This document shows positions 1-6,152 of a stretch of 7,182 nucleotides of DNA, one piece after another (the first letter of the stretch is position 1; each line of letters opens with the position of its first letter). The translations under genes were made by a program, and so were the position numbers. The notes below the pieces were generated by a model. That model worked only from the letters and a program-made list of their open reading frames with translations. It did no database searches and was not told the origin of the DNA. The stretch is from assembly GCA_003230635.1 (NCBI GenBank), contig QIFF01000119.1, forward strand, positions 1 to 7,182. Reading direction: 5' to 3'. This DNA comes from a bacterium. Its GTDB lineage: Bacteria; SZUA-182.

Positions 1-2
1 CG

Positions 3-638
3 TTTCGTAAGGAGGAGAGGACGAAAAAGAGGACTAGAGCGGCCTGGACAGCGTTGCCAACGAATAGTAGGGGGCCGGACCCTGATAGTACGCCTAATAA
101 TACTAATATAGGCCTAACAGCTGGTTACGGTTTTATTCCTGAAGGCACACTAAATCTGGAGCTTGGTATTGACATACGTGAGTCAAGTGAAGACCCTCTC
201 TTTTTCAACGCCAAAATAGCCAAGCCCGAGGGGGAATGGTATCCTGCAGTGGCGGTGGGAGGGTACGATTTTGGTACCGACCAAGATAATACTGACTACA
301 ACGTGGTATATGGGCTGCTGGCGAAGACGTGCCCTGGGGGAGGGCGTTTTACCGTGGGTTACTATAAAGGCAATGGTAGTGTGTTGCAGGATTCTCAGGG
401 CAGAGAGGAAGATGACGGGATTTTACTCTCCTGGGACCGGGATATGGATGAGATTTCCGACAGGCTCCAGGCCTTGATAGATTACCAGGGCGGAGATAAC
501 CAATATGGCGCTTTCTCCTTTGGTTTTTCCTGGGATGTTACTGATACTGCTAATCTTGTTGTTGGATACCAGCTATTCAACGAAACCACTTTGATGGGTA
601 GAAGTGGTTTGACCTTTCAGATAGATATTGGTTTTTAA
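3..638 (+). CDS. Outer-membrane beta-barrel protein, 5' end not resolved
   Basis: I do not recognise the family. The protein is a run of about eleven short amphipathic strands with alternating hydrophobic and polar residues (such as LNLELGIDI, YPAVAVGGYDFG, RFTVGYYKG and AFSFGFSWDV). They are joined by Asp/Asn/Gly turns, and the last residue is Phe (FQIDIGF). That is the usual signature of an outer-membrane beta-barrel C-terminus recognised by the BAM machinery. The frame is open to the left edge, so the gene may begin outside the window. A TTG at 54 is a possible start but leaves no signal peptide. A perfect AAGGAGG (9-15) stands five bases before an in-frame ACG at 21 that would read (M)KKRTRAAWTAL, which looks like the start of a signal peptide lacking its hydrophobic core. 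The start codon may therefore be mutated. The stop is 13 bp from the convergent gene. Beta-barrel nature is fairly secure; substrate or role is unknown. Confidence 0.6.
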   Translation, partial: FRKEERTKKRTRAAWTALPTNSRGPDPDSTPNNTNIGLTAGYGFIPEGTLNLELGIDIRESSEDPLFFNAKIAKPEGEWYPAVAVGGYDFGTDQDNTDYNVVYGLLAKTCPGGGRFTVGYYKGNGSVLQDSQGREEDDGILLSWDRDMDEISDRLQALIDYQGGDNQYGAFSFGFSWDVTDTANLVVGYQLFNETTLMGRSGLTFQIDIGF

Positions 639-651
639 GGACATCTTAAAC

Positions 652-1458
652 CTACCGCCACAAATGTTTATTCTGCTCCATAAACTGGCGCGCTCGTTGG
701 GCGGCCAGATCCGGTTGCTCGTTATGGCGGTTCAGCTCCATGGAAAGCCAACCCTCATAACCGACCCGATGTAACTCCTGAAAAAATTCCTCGTAGTCAA
801 TATCGCCGTCTCCGGGAATGAGGTGACGGTGGGGAAAGTCGGCTTTATTGACATCGTCAAGGTGAATTTGCAGCAGATAGGGAGCAAACTTGCGCAAATA
901 GCCGACCGGCGTTTCCTTGATCCCGAAGGCGTGCCCTGTATCCACTACTACGCCAAACACACCTGGAGTAAGCCCACTTTCTATTAAGGCAATGGTTTGC
1001 TCAGGGGTGCTGAGCCATTTCTCCGGCTCCGGCTCCAGGCCTATTTTCAGCCCCAGCTTTTGGGCTGCCGGGCCGATGATTTCCATTGATTTCAAGAAGT
1101 TATCCCCCTGCTCTTCAAAGGAGCAGTCAGCATAAAGCCCTCCGGAGGCGGTGTGCACCCGCGGCACGTCAAAGAAATCCGCCATTTCCAGCACGCCGAG
1201 AAACTTCTTAATCTCACGCCCCCGTTTGGCCTCCTTCGGAGCGACAAAATCCAGGTGGGCGCTGACCGCATAGACCTCCAGGTCATAGCCGGCAATCTCC
1301 TCCTTGATTTGGCGCCATTTACTACGTGAGTCAAAGGGGGTGATGTGCTCCCCCTTGGCCCAGAGCTCAATCCCCTGATAGCCATAGCTGGCGATGCTTT
1401 TTAGGGCATAGTCCAGGGGAAAGTTGCGGTAGGCGTTGGTAAAAAATCCCAGTCTCAT
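652..1458 (-). CDS. Sugar phosphate isomerase/epimerase-like TIM barrel protein
   Basis: This 268-residue protein belongs to the xylose-isomerase-like TIM-barrel group (AP endonuclease family 2 fold), whose members isomerise or epimerise sugars using a divalent metal. Visible family marks are the N-terminal strand MRLGFFTNAY, the GIELW strand (29-33), GLEPEP (140-145), VVDTGHAFG (171-179), LQIHLDD (196-202), GDGDID (216-221) and SMELN (239-243). Likely metal ligands are E142 or E144, D173 or H176, H199 and E241. The start is ATG at 1458, preceded by AGGA (1465-1468) six bases upstream. The reading frame stays open to 1632, but that extension is read from an inserted repeat and is not family sequence. 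It is the last gene of the minus-strand block, following ubiA. The substrate is not readable. Hydroxypyruvate isomerase or another sugar isomerase is possible, and the link to quinone synthesis is only positional. Confidence 0.82.
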   Translation of the reverse strand: MRLGFFTNAYRNFPLDYALKSIASYGYQGIELWAKGEHITPFDSRSKWRQIKEEIAGYDLEVYAVSAHLDFVAPKEAKRGREIKKFLGVLEMADFFDVPRVHTASGGLYADCSFEEQGDNFLKSMEIIGPAAQKLGLKIGLEPEPEKWLSTPEQTIALIESGLTPGVFGVVVDTGHAFGIKETPVGYLRKFAPYLLQIHLDDVNKADFPHRHLIPGDGDIDYEEFFQELHRVGYEGWLSMELNRHNEQPDLAAQRARQFMEQNKHLWR

Positions 1459-1492
1459 TGCTATTCCTGTTTTGTTGGGACAGCACACTAAA

Positions 1493-1639
1493 GGGTATCT
1501 TGAAAAATGAGAATTTTCGTTCAAGATCAAGGCATGCGAGAAATTTAACCGCAGGCATATGTTTGATATTCCGAGGATTAAAATTAAATTTCGAGCATAA
1601 CGCAGATATTGGGCGAAAAGGCCATTTTTCAAGGTGCCC
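1493..1639. mobile_element. MITE-like element, copy 1 (147 bp)
   Basis: This is a non-coding element bounded by terminal inverted repeats. The left end reads AGGGTATCTTGAAAAATG (from 1492) and the right end, reversed, AGGGCACCTTGAAAAATG, 16 of 18 bases matching. It is flanked by TAAA on both sides (1489-1492 and 1640-1643), which looks like a 4-bp target duplication. Inside, a nested inverted pair GAAATTTAA / TTAAATTTC brackets the centre. A second copy lies at 6201-6329. There is no room for a transposase, so any movement would depend on an enzyme encoded elsewhere. It separates ubiA from the TIM-barrel gene. Confidence 0.75.
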
Positions 1640-2505
1640 TAAAGGTGTCCTAGATAAATATCGGTAATGGTAAACACAAAAAAGAGGGTGCATAGGACAG
1701 TATTAAGTCCATAGGCAATCCTTTTGTATTCTCCCAGGCCCTTCAAAAAGATTATCCAGTATTCGTAAATCAGCAAGCCGATTACCACCAGCAAGCCCAG
1801 CTTGTAAATATTACCCATCTGATGCAGCCAGGTGACGGCGTAGAATAAAAAAATCGCCAGGCCGTGCAGCATCAGGGCCAGTTGGTTGGATTTCTTATAA
1901 CCAAGCGAACTGGGAATGGAATGTAACCCCGCCACCCGGTAAAATTCGCTGTCCTGATTGTCCAGGATGATGTCAAAGGCACAGCCCCAGCAGAGTACCG
2001 CCAGGCTTAAGATAAACGCCGGGGCTTCAAACCTGCCGCTGACCGCAATCCAGGCCCCCAGGGGGGCAAGGGCCATCACTCCCCCCAGAATAAAATGCAG
2101 GCTCCAGGTAAAACGCTTGGCATAGGGATAAATAATAATCAAGCCAATCGGCAGGGGAGAGAGCAGAAAGCAGAGGGGATTGAGCATGTAAGCCGCAACG
2201 AGGTAAACGGCAAAAGAAACCACCGCTGCCAGCAATACCTGTCTGGGAGAAAGCAGGGCGCGCGGCATCAAACGGGTGCGGGTGCGCGGGTTTTGGCGGT
2301 CAATCTCCCTGTCCACCAGGCGGTTGACGAACATCCCCCCATTGCGCACATTAAACAGGGCGACGAAAATCCAAAACAGTTTATCCCAAGCCGGCAGGCC
2401 GTCGGCCGCCAGTACCGCTCCCATTAAGGCAAAGGGGAGGGTGAGGCTCAACCACTTAATCGTGGTCATCTCAAACAGGAGGTTAATTCTTCCCTTCAAT
2501 TCCAT
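1639..2505 (-). CDS. ubiA: UbiA-family polyprenyltransferase (menaquinone-type, MqnP-like)
   Basis: This 288-residue integral membrane prenyltransferase should attach a polyprenyl chain from its diphosphate to an aromatic acid during quinone synthesis, at the inner membrane. The first Asp-rich motif is intact as NRLVDREIDRQNPRTRTR (N61, D65, D69, from residue 61), and YPYAKRFTWSLHF (126-138) followed by ALAPLGAWIAVSG is typical of the MqnP/UbiA branch. The second motif reads FDIILDNQDSEFYR (177-190). D182 and D185 are present, but residue 189 is Tyr where relatives normally have Asp (FDR). GLHSIP follows, as expected. About eight or nine membrane helices are visible. The ATG at 2505 overlaps the end of ubiD by 23 bp and has only a weak ribosome site, suggesting translational coupling. 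The stop codon TAG sits at the edge of the inserted repeat at 1493-1639. Length is normal for the family. Confidence 0.88.
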   Translation of the reverse strand: MELKGRINLLFEMTTIKWLSLTLPFALMGAVLAADGLPAWDKLFWIFVALFNVRNGGMFVNRLVDREIDRQNPRTRTRLMPRALLSPRQVLLAAVVSFAVYLVAAYMLNPLCFLLSPLPIGLIIIYPYAKRFTWSLHFILGGVMALAPLGAWIAVSGRFEAPAFILSLAVLCWGCAFDIILDNQDSEFYRVAGLHSIPSSLGYKKSNQLALMLHGLAIFLFYAVTWLHQMGNIYKLGLLVVIGLLIYEYWIIFLKGLGEYKRIAYGLNTVLCTLFFVFTITDIYLGHL

Positions 2506-3937
2506 ACTCAGCCCAACGTTTGCTTACCAAATCTTGAACTTCCTGGCTCATCTTTATGGCTTGCGGCCACTCACCGGGGCAGCCTTCCTCAGACAGTTTG
2601 ACGGTAGCGTCGATTCCCACTTTAGTACCCAGCAGCCTTTCCCGGGAAGCAAAGTCCAGGATGTCCACCGGGCCCTCGGTAAAGGTCATATCCCATTTGG
2701 GATCAATATTGGTGCCCACCTGCCAGAGGACATCCGAAAGATTATGTACATTTACCTCGGCATCCACCACCACGATCATCTTACTGAACATCATCTGCCC
2801 CATGCCCCAGAGGGCGTGCATGACCTTGCGCGCCTGCCAGGGGTAATCCTTCTTGATGGAGACAATCACCAGGTTGTGAAACACCCCTTCCGGGGGCAGG
2901 TTAATATCCACCACCTCGGGCAGGCTCATCTGAATAAAGGGCAGGAAGATACGCACCAGGGCGGTTCCCATGTAATAATCCTCCATGGGGGGCCGGCCGG
3001 TAACCGTAGTCTGATAAATCGGGTCCCTGCGATGAGTAATGCAGGTAATATGAAACACCGGGAATTGGTCAGCCAGGGAATAATGGCCGCTATGGTCTCC
3101 AAAGGGGCCTTCCAGGCGGGTTTCTTGAGGATCAACATAGCCTTCCAGCACAATTTCGGAATTGGCCGGTACTTCCAAATCAATGCTTTCGCATTTGACC
3201 AGGGAAACCGGCTTCTTGCGCAAAAAACCGGCCAGCAGCAATTCGTCAAACCCCTCCGGCATAGGAGCGGAAGCCGCCAGGCTGACCGCCGGGTCAGGGC
3301 CGATCGCTACCGCCACTTCCAGCGGCTTGCCCAGCCTTTGCTGCTTGCGGTAGTTGGCTGCCCCGTGCTTATGAATATGCCAGTGCATGCCGGCAGTTTT
3401 CTCATCAAAGACCTGCATGCGGTACATACCCACATTGCGCCCGCCGGTGTTGGGGTCTTTGGTGAAGACACAGGGCAAGGTAATGTAGAAGCCCCCGTCA
3501 TCGGGCCAGCACTTGAGAAGGGGAAAATCTTTCAGGGAAAAATTGTCTCTGCAAATGACTTCCTTACAGGGCCCGGTCTTGACCGTTTTGGGCTGCATGG
3601 CGGCCAGGCGCGCCAGCTTGGGAAGGGCTTTTAGTTTACCCGCCAGGTTTTGCGGGATTTCGCTCTTGACAAAGGAGGCTACCTCCTGGCGCACATCTTC
3701 CAGCGAGCCGGCCTCCAGGGCCAGGGCCATGCGTTTGAGTGAACCGAAGGCATTGATTAAGAGCGGAGTTTTATAGCCCTTTACCCGCTCAAATAAAAGC
3801 GCCGGGCCTGTATTTTTCACCACCCGCCGGGTGATTTCGGAAATCTCCAGCTCGGCCTCAACCTCAGCGCTGATTACTTTTAACTCACCAGCTTGCCTGA
3901 GCCGCTCAATAAACTCCCGCAAGTCCCGATAGGCCAT
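2483..3937 (-). CDS. ubiD: UbiD-family prenylated-FMN-dependent decarboxylase
   Basis: This 484-residue protein is a reversible (de)carboxylase that uses prenylated FMN. In quinone synthesis it removes the carboxyl group from the (prenylated) aromatic precursor. Family marks are NVGMYRMQVFDEKTAGMHWHIH (in pieces across 168-189, R173 in the cofactor/substrate site), EGPFGDHSGHYS (276-287, catalytic E276 and acidic D281), TTVTGRPPMEDYY (310-322) and the C-terminal PKWDMTF region. R173, E276 and D281 match the Arg-Glu-acid triad known from Fdc1/UbiD enzymes. The start is ATG at 3937 with GGGAG (3943-3947) five bases before it. An upstream extension to 4048 runs through a palindromic repeat and is rejected. 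It overlaps ubiA by 23 bp, the usual arrangement of a shared quinone pathway. No UbiX (the enzyme that makes the cofactor) is in the window. Because the enzyme family is broad, another aromatic acid is possible. Confidence 0.92.
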   Translation of the reverse strand: MAYRDLREFIERLRQAGELKVISAEVEAELEISEITRRVVKNTGPALLFERVKGYKTPLLINAFGSLKRMALALEAGSLEDVRQEVASFVKSEIPQNLAGKLKALPKLARLAAMQPKTVKTGPCKEVICRDNFSLKDFPLLKCWPDDGGFYITLPCVFTKDPNTGGRNVGMYRMQVFDEKTAGMHWHIHKHGAANYRKQQRLGKPLEVAVAIGPDPAVSLAASAPMPEGFDELLLAGFLRKKPVSLVKCESIDLEVPANSEIVLEGYVDPQETRLEGPFGDHSGHYSLADQFPVFHITCITHRRDPIYQTTVTGRPPMEDYYMGTALVRIFLPFIQMSLPEVVDINLPPEGVFHNLVIVSIKKDYPWQARKVMHALWGMGQMMFSKMIVVVDAEVNVHNLSDVLWQVGTNIDPKWDMTFTEGPVDILDFASRERLLGTKVGIDATVKLSEEGCPGEWPQAIKMSQEVQDLVSKRWAEYGIEGKN

Positions 3938-3967
3938 TTTTGCTCCCTTGATATTGACGGAGGGCTG

Positions 3968-4021
3968 GTAGCCGCAAGCTTTAGCTTGCGCTGTTTTCCG
4001 CAGGCTGAAGCCTGCGACTAC
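3968..4021. repeat. Double REP (BIME-like) palindrome upstream of ubiD
   Basis: Two perfect hairpins stand head to head: 3973-3990 (CGCAAGCT, loop TT, AGCTTGCG) and 3999-4016 (CGCAGGCT, loop GA, AGCCTGCG), joined by a short CTGTTTTC linker. GTAG precedes the first (3968-3971) and its complement CTAC follows the second (4018-4021), so the unit is an imperfect inverted repeat of 54 bp. A GTAG foot next to a hairpin is the known layout of REP sequences moved by REP-associated tyrosine transposases. It fills most of the 124 bp between the cytochrome and ubiD genes and could modulate or protect the shared mRNA. Confidence 0.75.
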
Positions 4022-4061
4022 ACCGCAAGCAGGATAGCACACTCCCATTACTCGGTCAATA

Positions 4062-4622
4062 TTAGTTTGGGTGTCTTATTTTATCCAGATAAGCATTCAA
4101 ATTAAAATGGGGGCTGTGGGTGGGGGTATGGCAGGCCATGCAGATGCGCCGCACCCGGCAGGTAGTGCAGTCGGCCTTGATCCAAGTCCAATCGGTTTTT
4201 TGGACAAGGTGCCCACTGGCCGGGCCGTGACAAGACTCACACTGAACCCCTGCCAGGTGGGGTGTTTCCGCCGGATTGCTGAACCCCCCTTTACTGCCGT
4301 AACCGGTGCTGTGACAGCGCAGACAGGAGGGGTTGGCTTCGGCTTGCTTGGCTTTCAGGGTCTGCCAGGCGCGGGCGTGAGGACTGCCGAGCCAGTTTTG
4401 ATAAATCGCCTCATGGCAGGAGGGGCATTGCTTGCTGCCCACAAAGTTTCCCTGCCCTTCAGGGGACAAAGGCTGGGGGGAAATTACTATCCTCAAGGGG
4501 GAACTCGCCCCGGCAGTGCTTTTACCGGCATGGGCCAGCAACAGGCAAAAAAATATGATTTTGATAACATAACTTCCTCTCCCCTTAGGGGAGAGGATTG
4601 AGGTGAGGGGGCAGCTTCTCAT
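4062..4622 (-). CDS. Tetraheme c-type cytochrome (cytochrome c554-like)
   Basis: This is an exported multiheme electron carrier of 186 residues if begun at ATG 4622. Four CxxCH heme sites are visible: CPSCH (66-70), CLRCH (100-104), CESCH (128-132) and CMACH (161-165). The surrounding text VGSKQCPSCHEAIYQNW, HLAGVQCESCHGPASGH and a C-terminus ending YLDKIRHPN fit small c554-like cytochromes of sulfate reducers. A fifth site, CTTCR (152-156), has Arg in place of His. A signal peptide is visible (VIKIIFFCLLLAHAG, then cleavage near STAGA), so the mature protein is periplasmic. The N-terminus is doubtful: residues before the hydrophobic core are translated from a REP-like repeat, and the ribosome site abuts the ATG. 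A better start, ATG 4570 after GAGGA, lies one frame off and would join if the T-run at 4547-4553 had one more T. Electron donor or acceptor is unknown; the neighbouring quinone genes suggest respiration. Confidence 0.85.
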   Translation of the reverse strand: MRSCPLTSILSPKGRGSYVIKIIFFCLLLAHAGKSTAGASSPLRIVISPQPLSPEGQGNFVGSKQCPSCHEAIYQNWLGSPHARAWQTLKAKQAEANPSCLRCHSTGYGSKGGFSNPAETPHLAGVQCESCHGPASGHLVQKTDWTWIKADCTTCRVRRICMACHTPTHSPHFNLNAYLDKIRHPN

Positions 4623-4661
4623 CCCTCCCTCACCCTTGCCCTCTCCCCAAGGGGGAGAGGG
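4576..4661. repeat. Inverted pair of REP-like hairpins spanning the pgsA/cytochrome junction
   Basis: Two related GC-rich hairpins face each other. The left has arms 4576-4584 (CCTCTCCCC) and 4588-4596 with loop TTA. The right has arms 4639-4648 (CCCTCTCCCC) and 4652-4661 with loop AAG. Each is followed by a related arm: GGATTGAGGTGAGGGGG on the left side, and the reverse (CCCTCCCTCACCCTTGCC) on the right. Copies of this CCCTCACCC...CCCTCTCCCC type recur across many bacterial genomes. The pair contains the pgsA stop codon and the in-frame cytochrome ATG. The strong stems could also act as an RNA processing or stability signal. Confidence 0.75.
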
Positions 4662-5241
4662 AATCTTCTCCCACCGCTTTTCTGTATTTTGTGAGGTTAA
4701 GGGCATAAACAAGCAAGGAGGCAATGGAGAAGAAAATCGTAACCCGCCAGGCCCATCTAATCACCTCTTCCGACAATCTCAAAACAACAAATAAAATGGT
4801 GAACATCTGGGCGGAAACCATGAGTTTGCCGAACAGGTGGGGAACCACCACAAATGACTTTTCCAGCACCAACAAAAAGAAACACCAAGCCCCCAGCACA
4901 AAAACATCCCGGCTGACTATAATTATGGTAGCCCAAAGAGGGAAACTATATTTAACAGAAACAATAACAAAAGAAATATCTATACATATCTTGTCCGCCA
5001 CCGGGTCCAGGAAGGTGCCCAAGGGAGTCGGCACTCCCCATCTTTTGGCAACAGCACCATCAACACAATCGGTTAAAACCATCACTACAAGGGTAACAAT
5101 TGCCCAAAGGTGCAAGAAGGGGTATTTGTCAACATAAAGGATACATAGGGCAAAAACAGGGGTAAGAACAATCCTGGAAGCGGTTAAGGCGTTGGCGATA
5201 TTATTTGCCAAGTTGGCGTTTTTAAATAATCTAGATACCAT
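4630..5241 (-). CDS. pgsA: CDP-alcohol phosphatidyltransferase, probably phosphatidylglycerophosphate synthase
   Basis: This 203-residue inner-membrane enzyme would transfer a phosphatidyl group from CDP-diacylglycerol to an alcohol, most likely glycerol 3-phosphate, the committed step to phosphatidylglycerol and cardiolipin. The family motif is present: D58, D61-G62, A65, G75, D79 and D83 (TDCVDGAVAKR then GTFLDPVADK). The one deviation is Lys66 where the consensus has Arg (AK instead of AR), with Arg67 next to it. The N-terminus NIANALTASRIVLTPVF is typical of PgsA, and five to six membrane helices follow. The last 14 residues (VGEDSLSPLGRGQG) and the stop codon are read from a REP-like repeat, so the natural C-terminus has been replaced or extended. 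It starts 20 bp after scpA with a weak ribosome site. Another alcohol substrate cannot be excluded from sequence alone. Confidence 0.85.
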   Translation of the reverse strand: MVSRLFKNANLANNIANALTASRIVLTPVFALCILYVDKYPFLHLWAIVTLVVMVLTDCVDGAVAKRWGVPTPLGTFLDPVADKICIDISFVIVSVKYSFPLWATIIIVSRDVFVLGAWCFFLLVLEKSFVVVPHLFGKLMVSAQMFTILFVVLRLSEEVIRWAWRVTIFFSIASLLVYALNLTKYRKAVGEDSLSPLGRGQG

Positions 5242-5261
5242 AAGTATGTCCAGCCTTTACC

Positions 5262-5969
5262 TTATCTGGCGGCGGAAATCCACACCTGTCCGCAGGGTTG
5301 ACTTTGATAAAGGCGCAGCAGTTGGCGGCGGGCCAGCTCCAGCAGGGCGACAAAAATCAGCACCAGGTCCAGGCGCCGGGAGAAACCTTTAAACAAGCTT
5401 TGCAAGCTAAGCCGCGGATGCTCTTCCAATTTAGCCAGGATATAGGTAATCTCCTCCTCCAGGCTCAAGCCCCGCTGGGTGAGCACTTGATAGGGGGTTT
5501 CCCTGGGGGCGTTGGCCAGGGCGTGCTGGAAGGCTTTCCACAAACCATAGATGCCAATCCCCGGCAGGATAGGGGCAGTTACCTCGCTGTCTTCTTCCGG
5601 GGGGTGTTGCCGGGTAAAGACCTGCTGTCGGAGTTGGGCCAGTTCTTGTAAATCCTGGGCGCTTTTTTTGATTTTTTGATACTCCAATAACTGCTGCACC
5701 AGCAGTTGACGGGGGTCTTCATCCTCCTCATCCCCTGCCATGACAGGCAGCAACATGCGCGACTTGATATAGGCCAGGGTGGCAGTCATAAGCAGAAACT
5801 CAGCGGCAATATTCAGGTCGAGCTGGCGCATCATATCCAGGTAACTCAGGTATTGCTCGGTAATCAGGGCAATGGGAATATCATAAATATCAATTTCGTG
5901 CTTCTTGATTAGATGCAGGAGTATATCCAGGGGCCCTTCAAAGACCGGCAGTTTGACGGCGTATTCCAT
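5262..5969 (-). CDS. scpA: Segregation and condensation protein A (ScpA kleisin)
   Basis: ScpA is the kleisin subunit that bridges the two SMC heads and, with ScpB, forms the condensin complex that compacts and segregates the chromosome. The N-terminal signature is clear: VKLPVFEGPLDILLHLIKK (from about residue 5), then EIDIYDIPI and AAEFLLMTATLAYIKSRMLLP, which is the SMC-neck-binding helical region. An acidic stretch (GDEEDEDP) and a charged middle linker follow. The C-terminal winged-helix end is visible as SLEEEITYILAKLEEHPRLSLQSLF and FVALLELARR. The length of 235 residues fits the family. I choose the ATG at 5969 because AGGTGAT (5977-5983), complementary to the 16S rRNA tail, lies seven bases before it. 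A GTG four codons earlier would overlap that site. It is the first gene of the minus-strand block. ScpB is not next to it, which is less common. Confidence 0.93.
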   Translation of the reverse strand: MEYAVKLPVFEGPLDILLHLIKKHEIDIYDIPIALITEQYLSYLDMMRQLDLNIAAEFLLMTATLAYIKSRMLLPVMAGDEEDEDPRQLLVQQLLEYQKIKKSAQDLQELAQLRQQVFTRQHPPEEDSEVTAPILPGIGIYGLWKAFQHALANAPRETPYQVLTQRGLSLEEEITYILAKLEEHPRLSLQSLFKGFSRRLDLVLIFVALLELARRQLLRLYQSQPCGQVWISAAR

Positions 5970-5976
5970 ACTGGGT

Positions 5977-5983
5977 ATCACCT
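5977..5983 (-). promoter_or_regulatory. Ribosome binding site of scpA
   Basis: AGGTGAT, fully complementary to part of the conserved 16S rRNA 3' tail, lies seven bases before ATG 5969. It overlaps the alternative GTG start at 5981, which decides for the ATG. Confidence 0.6.
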
Positions 5984-6037
5984 TTTACCACTTAGAGTTT
6001 GGTTGTATCGGGAAAACGAAGTTTCGCCGAAGGCAAT

Positions 6038-6083
6038 TTGTAATCCCGAGACACAGGGCGTCGGGACTACAAAGTCCCGACGC
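6038..6083. repeat. Overlapping alternative hairpins upstream of scpA
   Basis: Two mutually exclusive stems share the segment TCGGGACTACAA. The first pairs 6038-6049 (TTGTAATCCCGA) with 6061-6072, with one mismatch. The second pairs 6058-6068 (GCGTCGGGACT) with 6073-6083, 11 perfect pairs and a four-base loop (ACAA). On the minus strand a GTAG (6070-6067) leads into TCCCGA ... TCGGGA, a REP-like layout. The unit lies about 70-115 bp upstream of the scpA start, so on that strand it could be in the leader RNA. A REP sequence is the simplest reading. Confidence 0.55.
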
Positions 6084-6152
6084 AACGAATTCTGTTTCCC
6101 TTGAAAGGTTATGGTAACCCATTCAGGATTGCCCTGTCAATAACAATTGACC

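Noticed and set aside
639..651. Bidirectional terminator between the convergent genes
   Set aside because: The 13 bp gap holds no hairpin or T-run.
1459..1632. N-terminal extension of the TIM-barrel gene
   Set aside because: It is read from the inserted repeat; the family N-terminus and ribosome site are at 1458.
652..2505. Ebo-type cluster (UbiA plus TIM-barrel proteins)
   Set aside because: The other ebo genes are missing and UbiA is paired with UbiD in the menaquinone manner.
2276..3634. Long plus-strand open frame (452 codons) opposite ubiD and ubiA
   Set aside because: It is the complement of two well-supported genes, has no family features, and its composition follows the codon structure of the opposite strand.
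3938..4048. N-terminal extension of ubiD
   Set aside because: It reads through the REP palindrome; ATG 3937 has a good ribosome site and gives the usual UbiD start.
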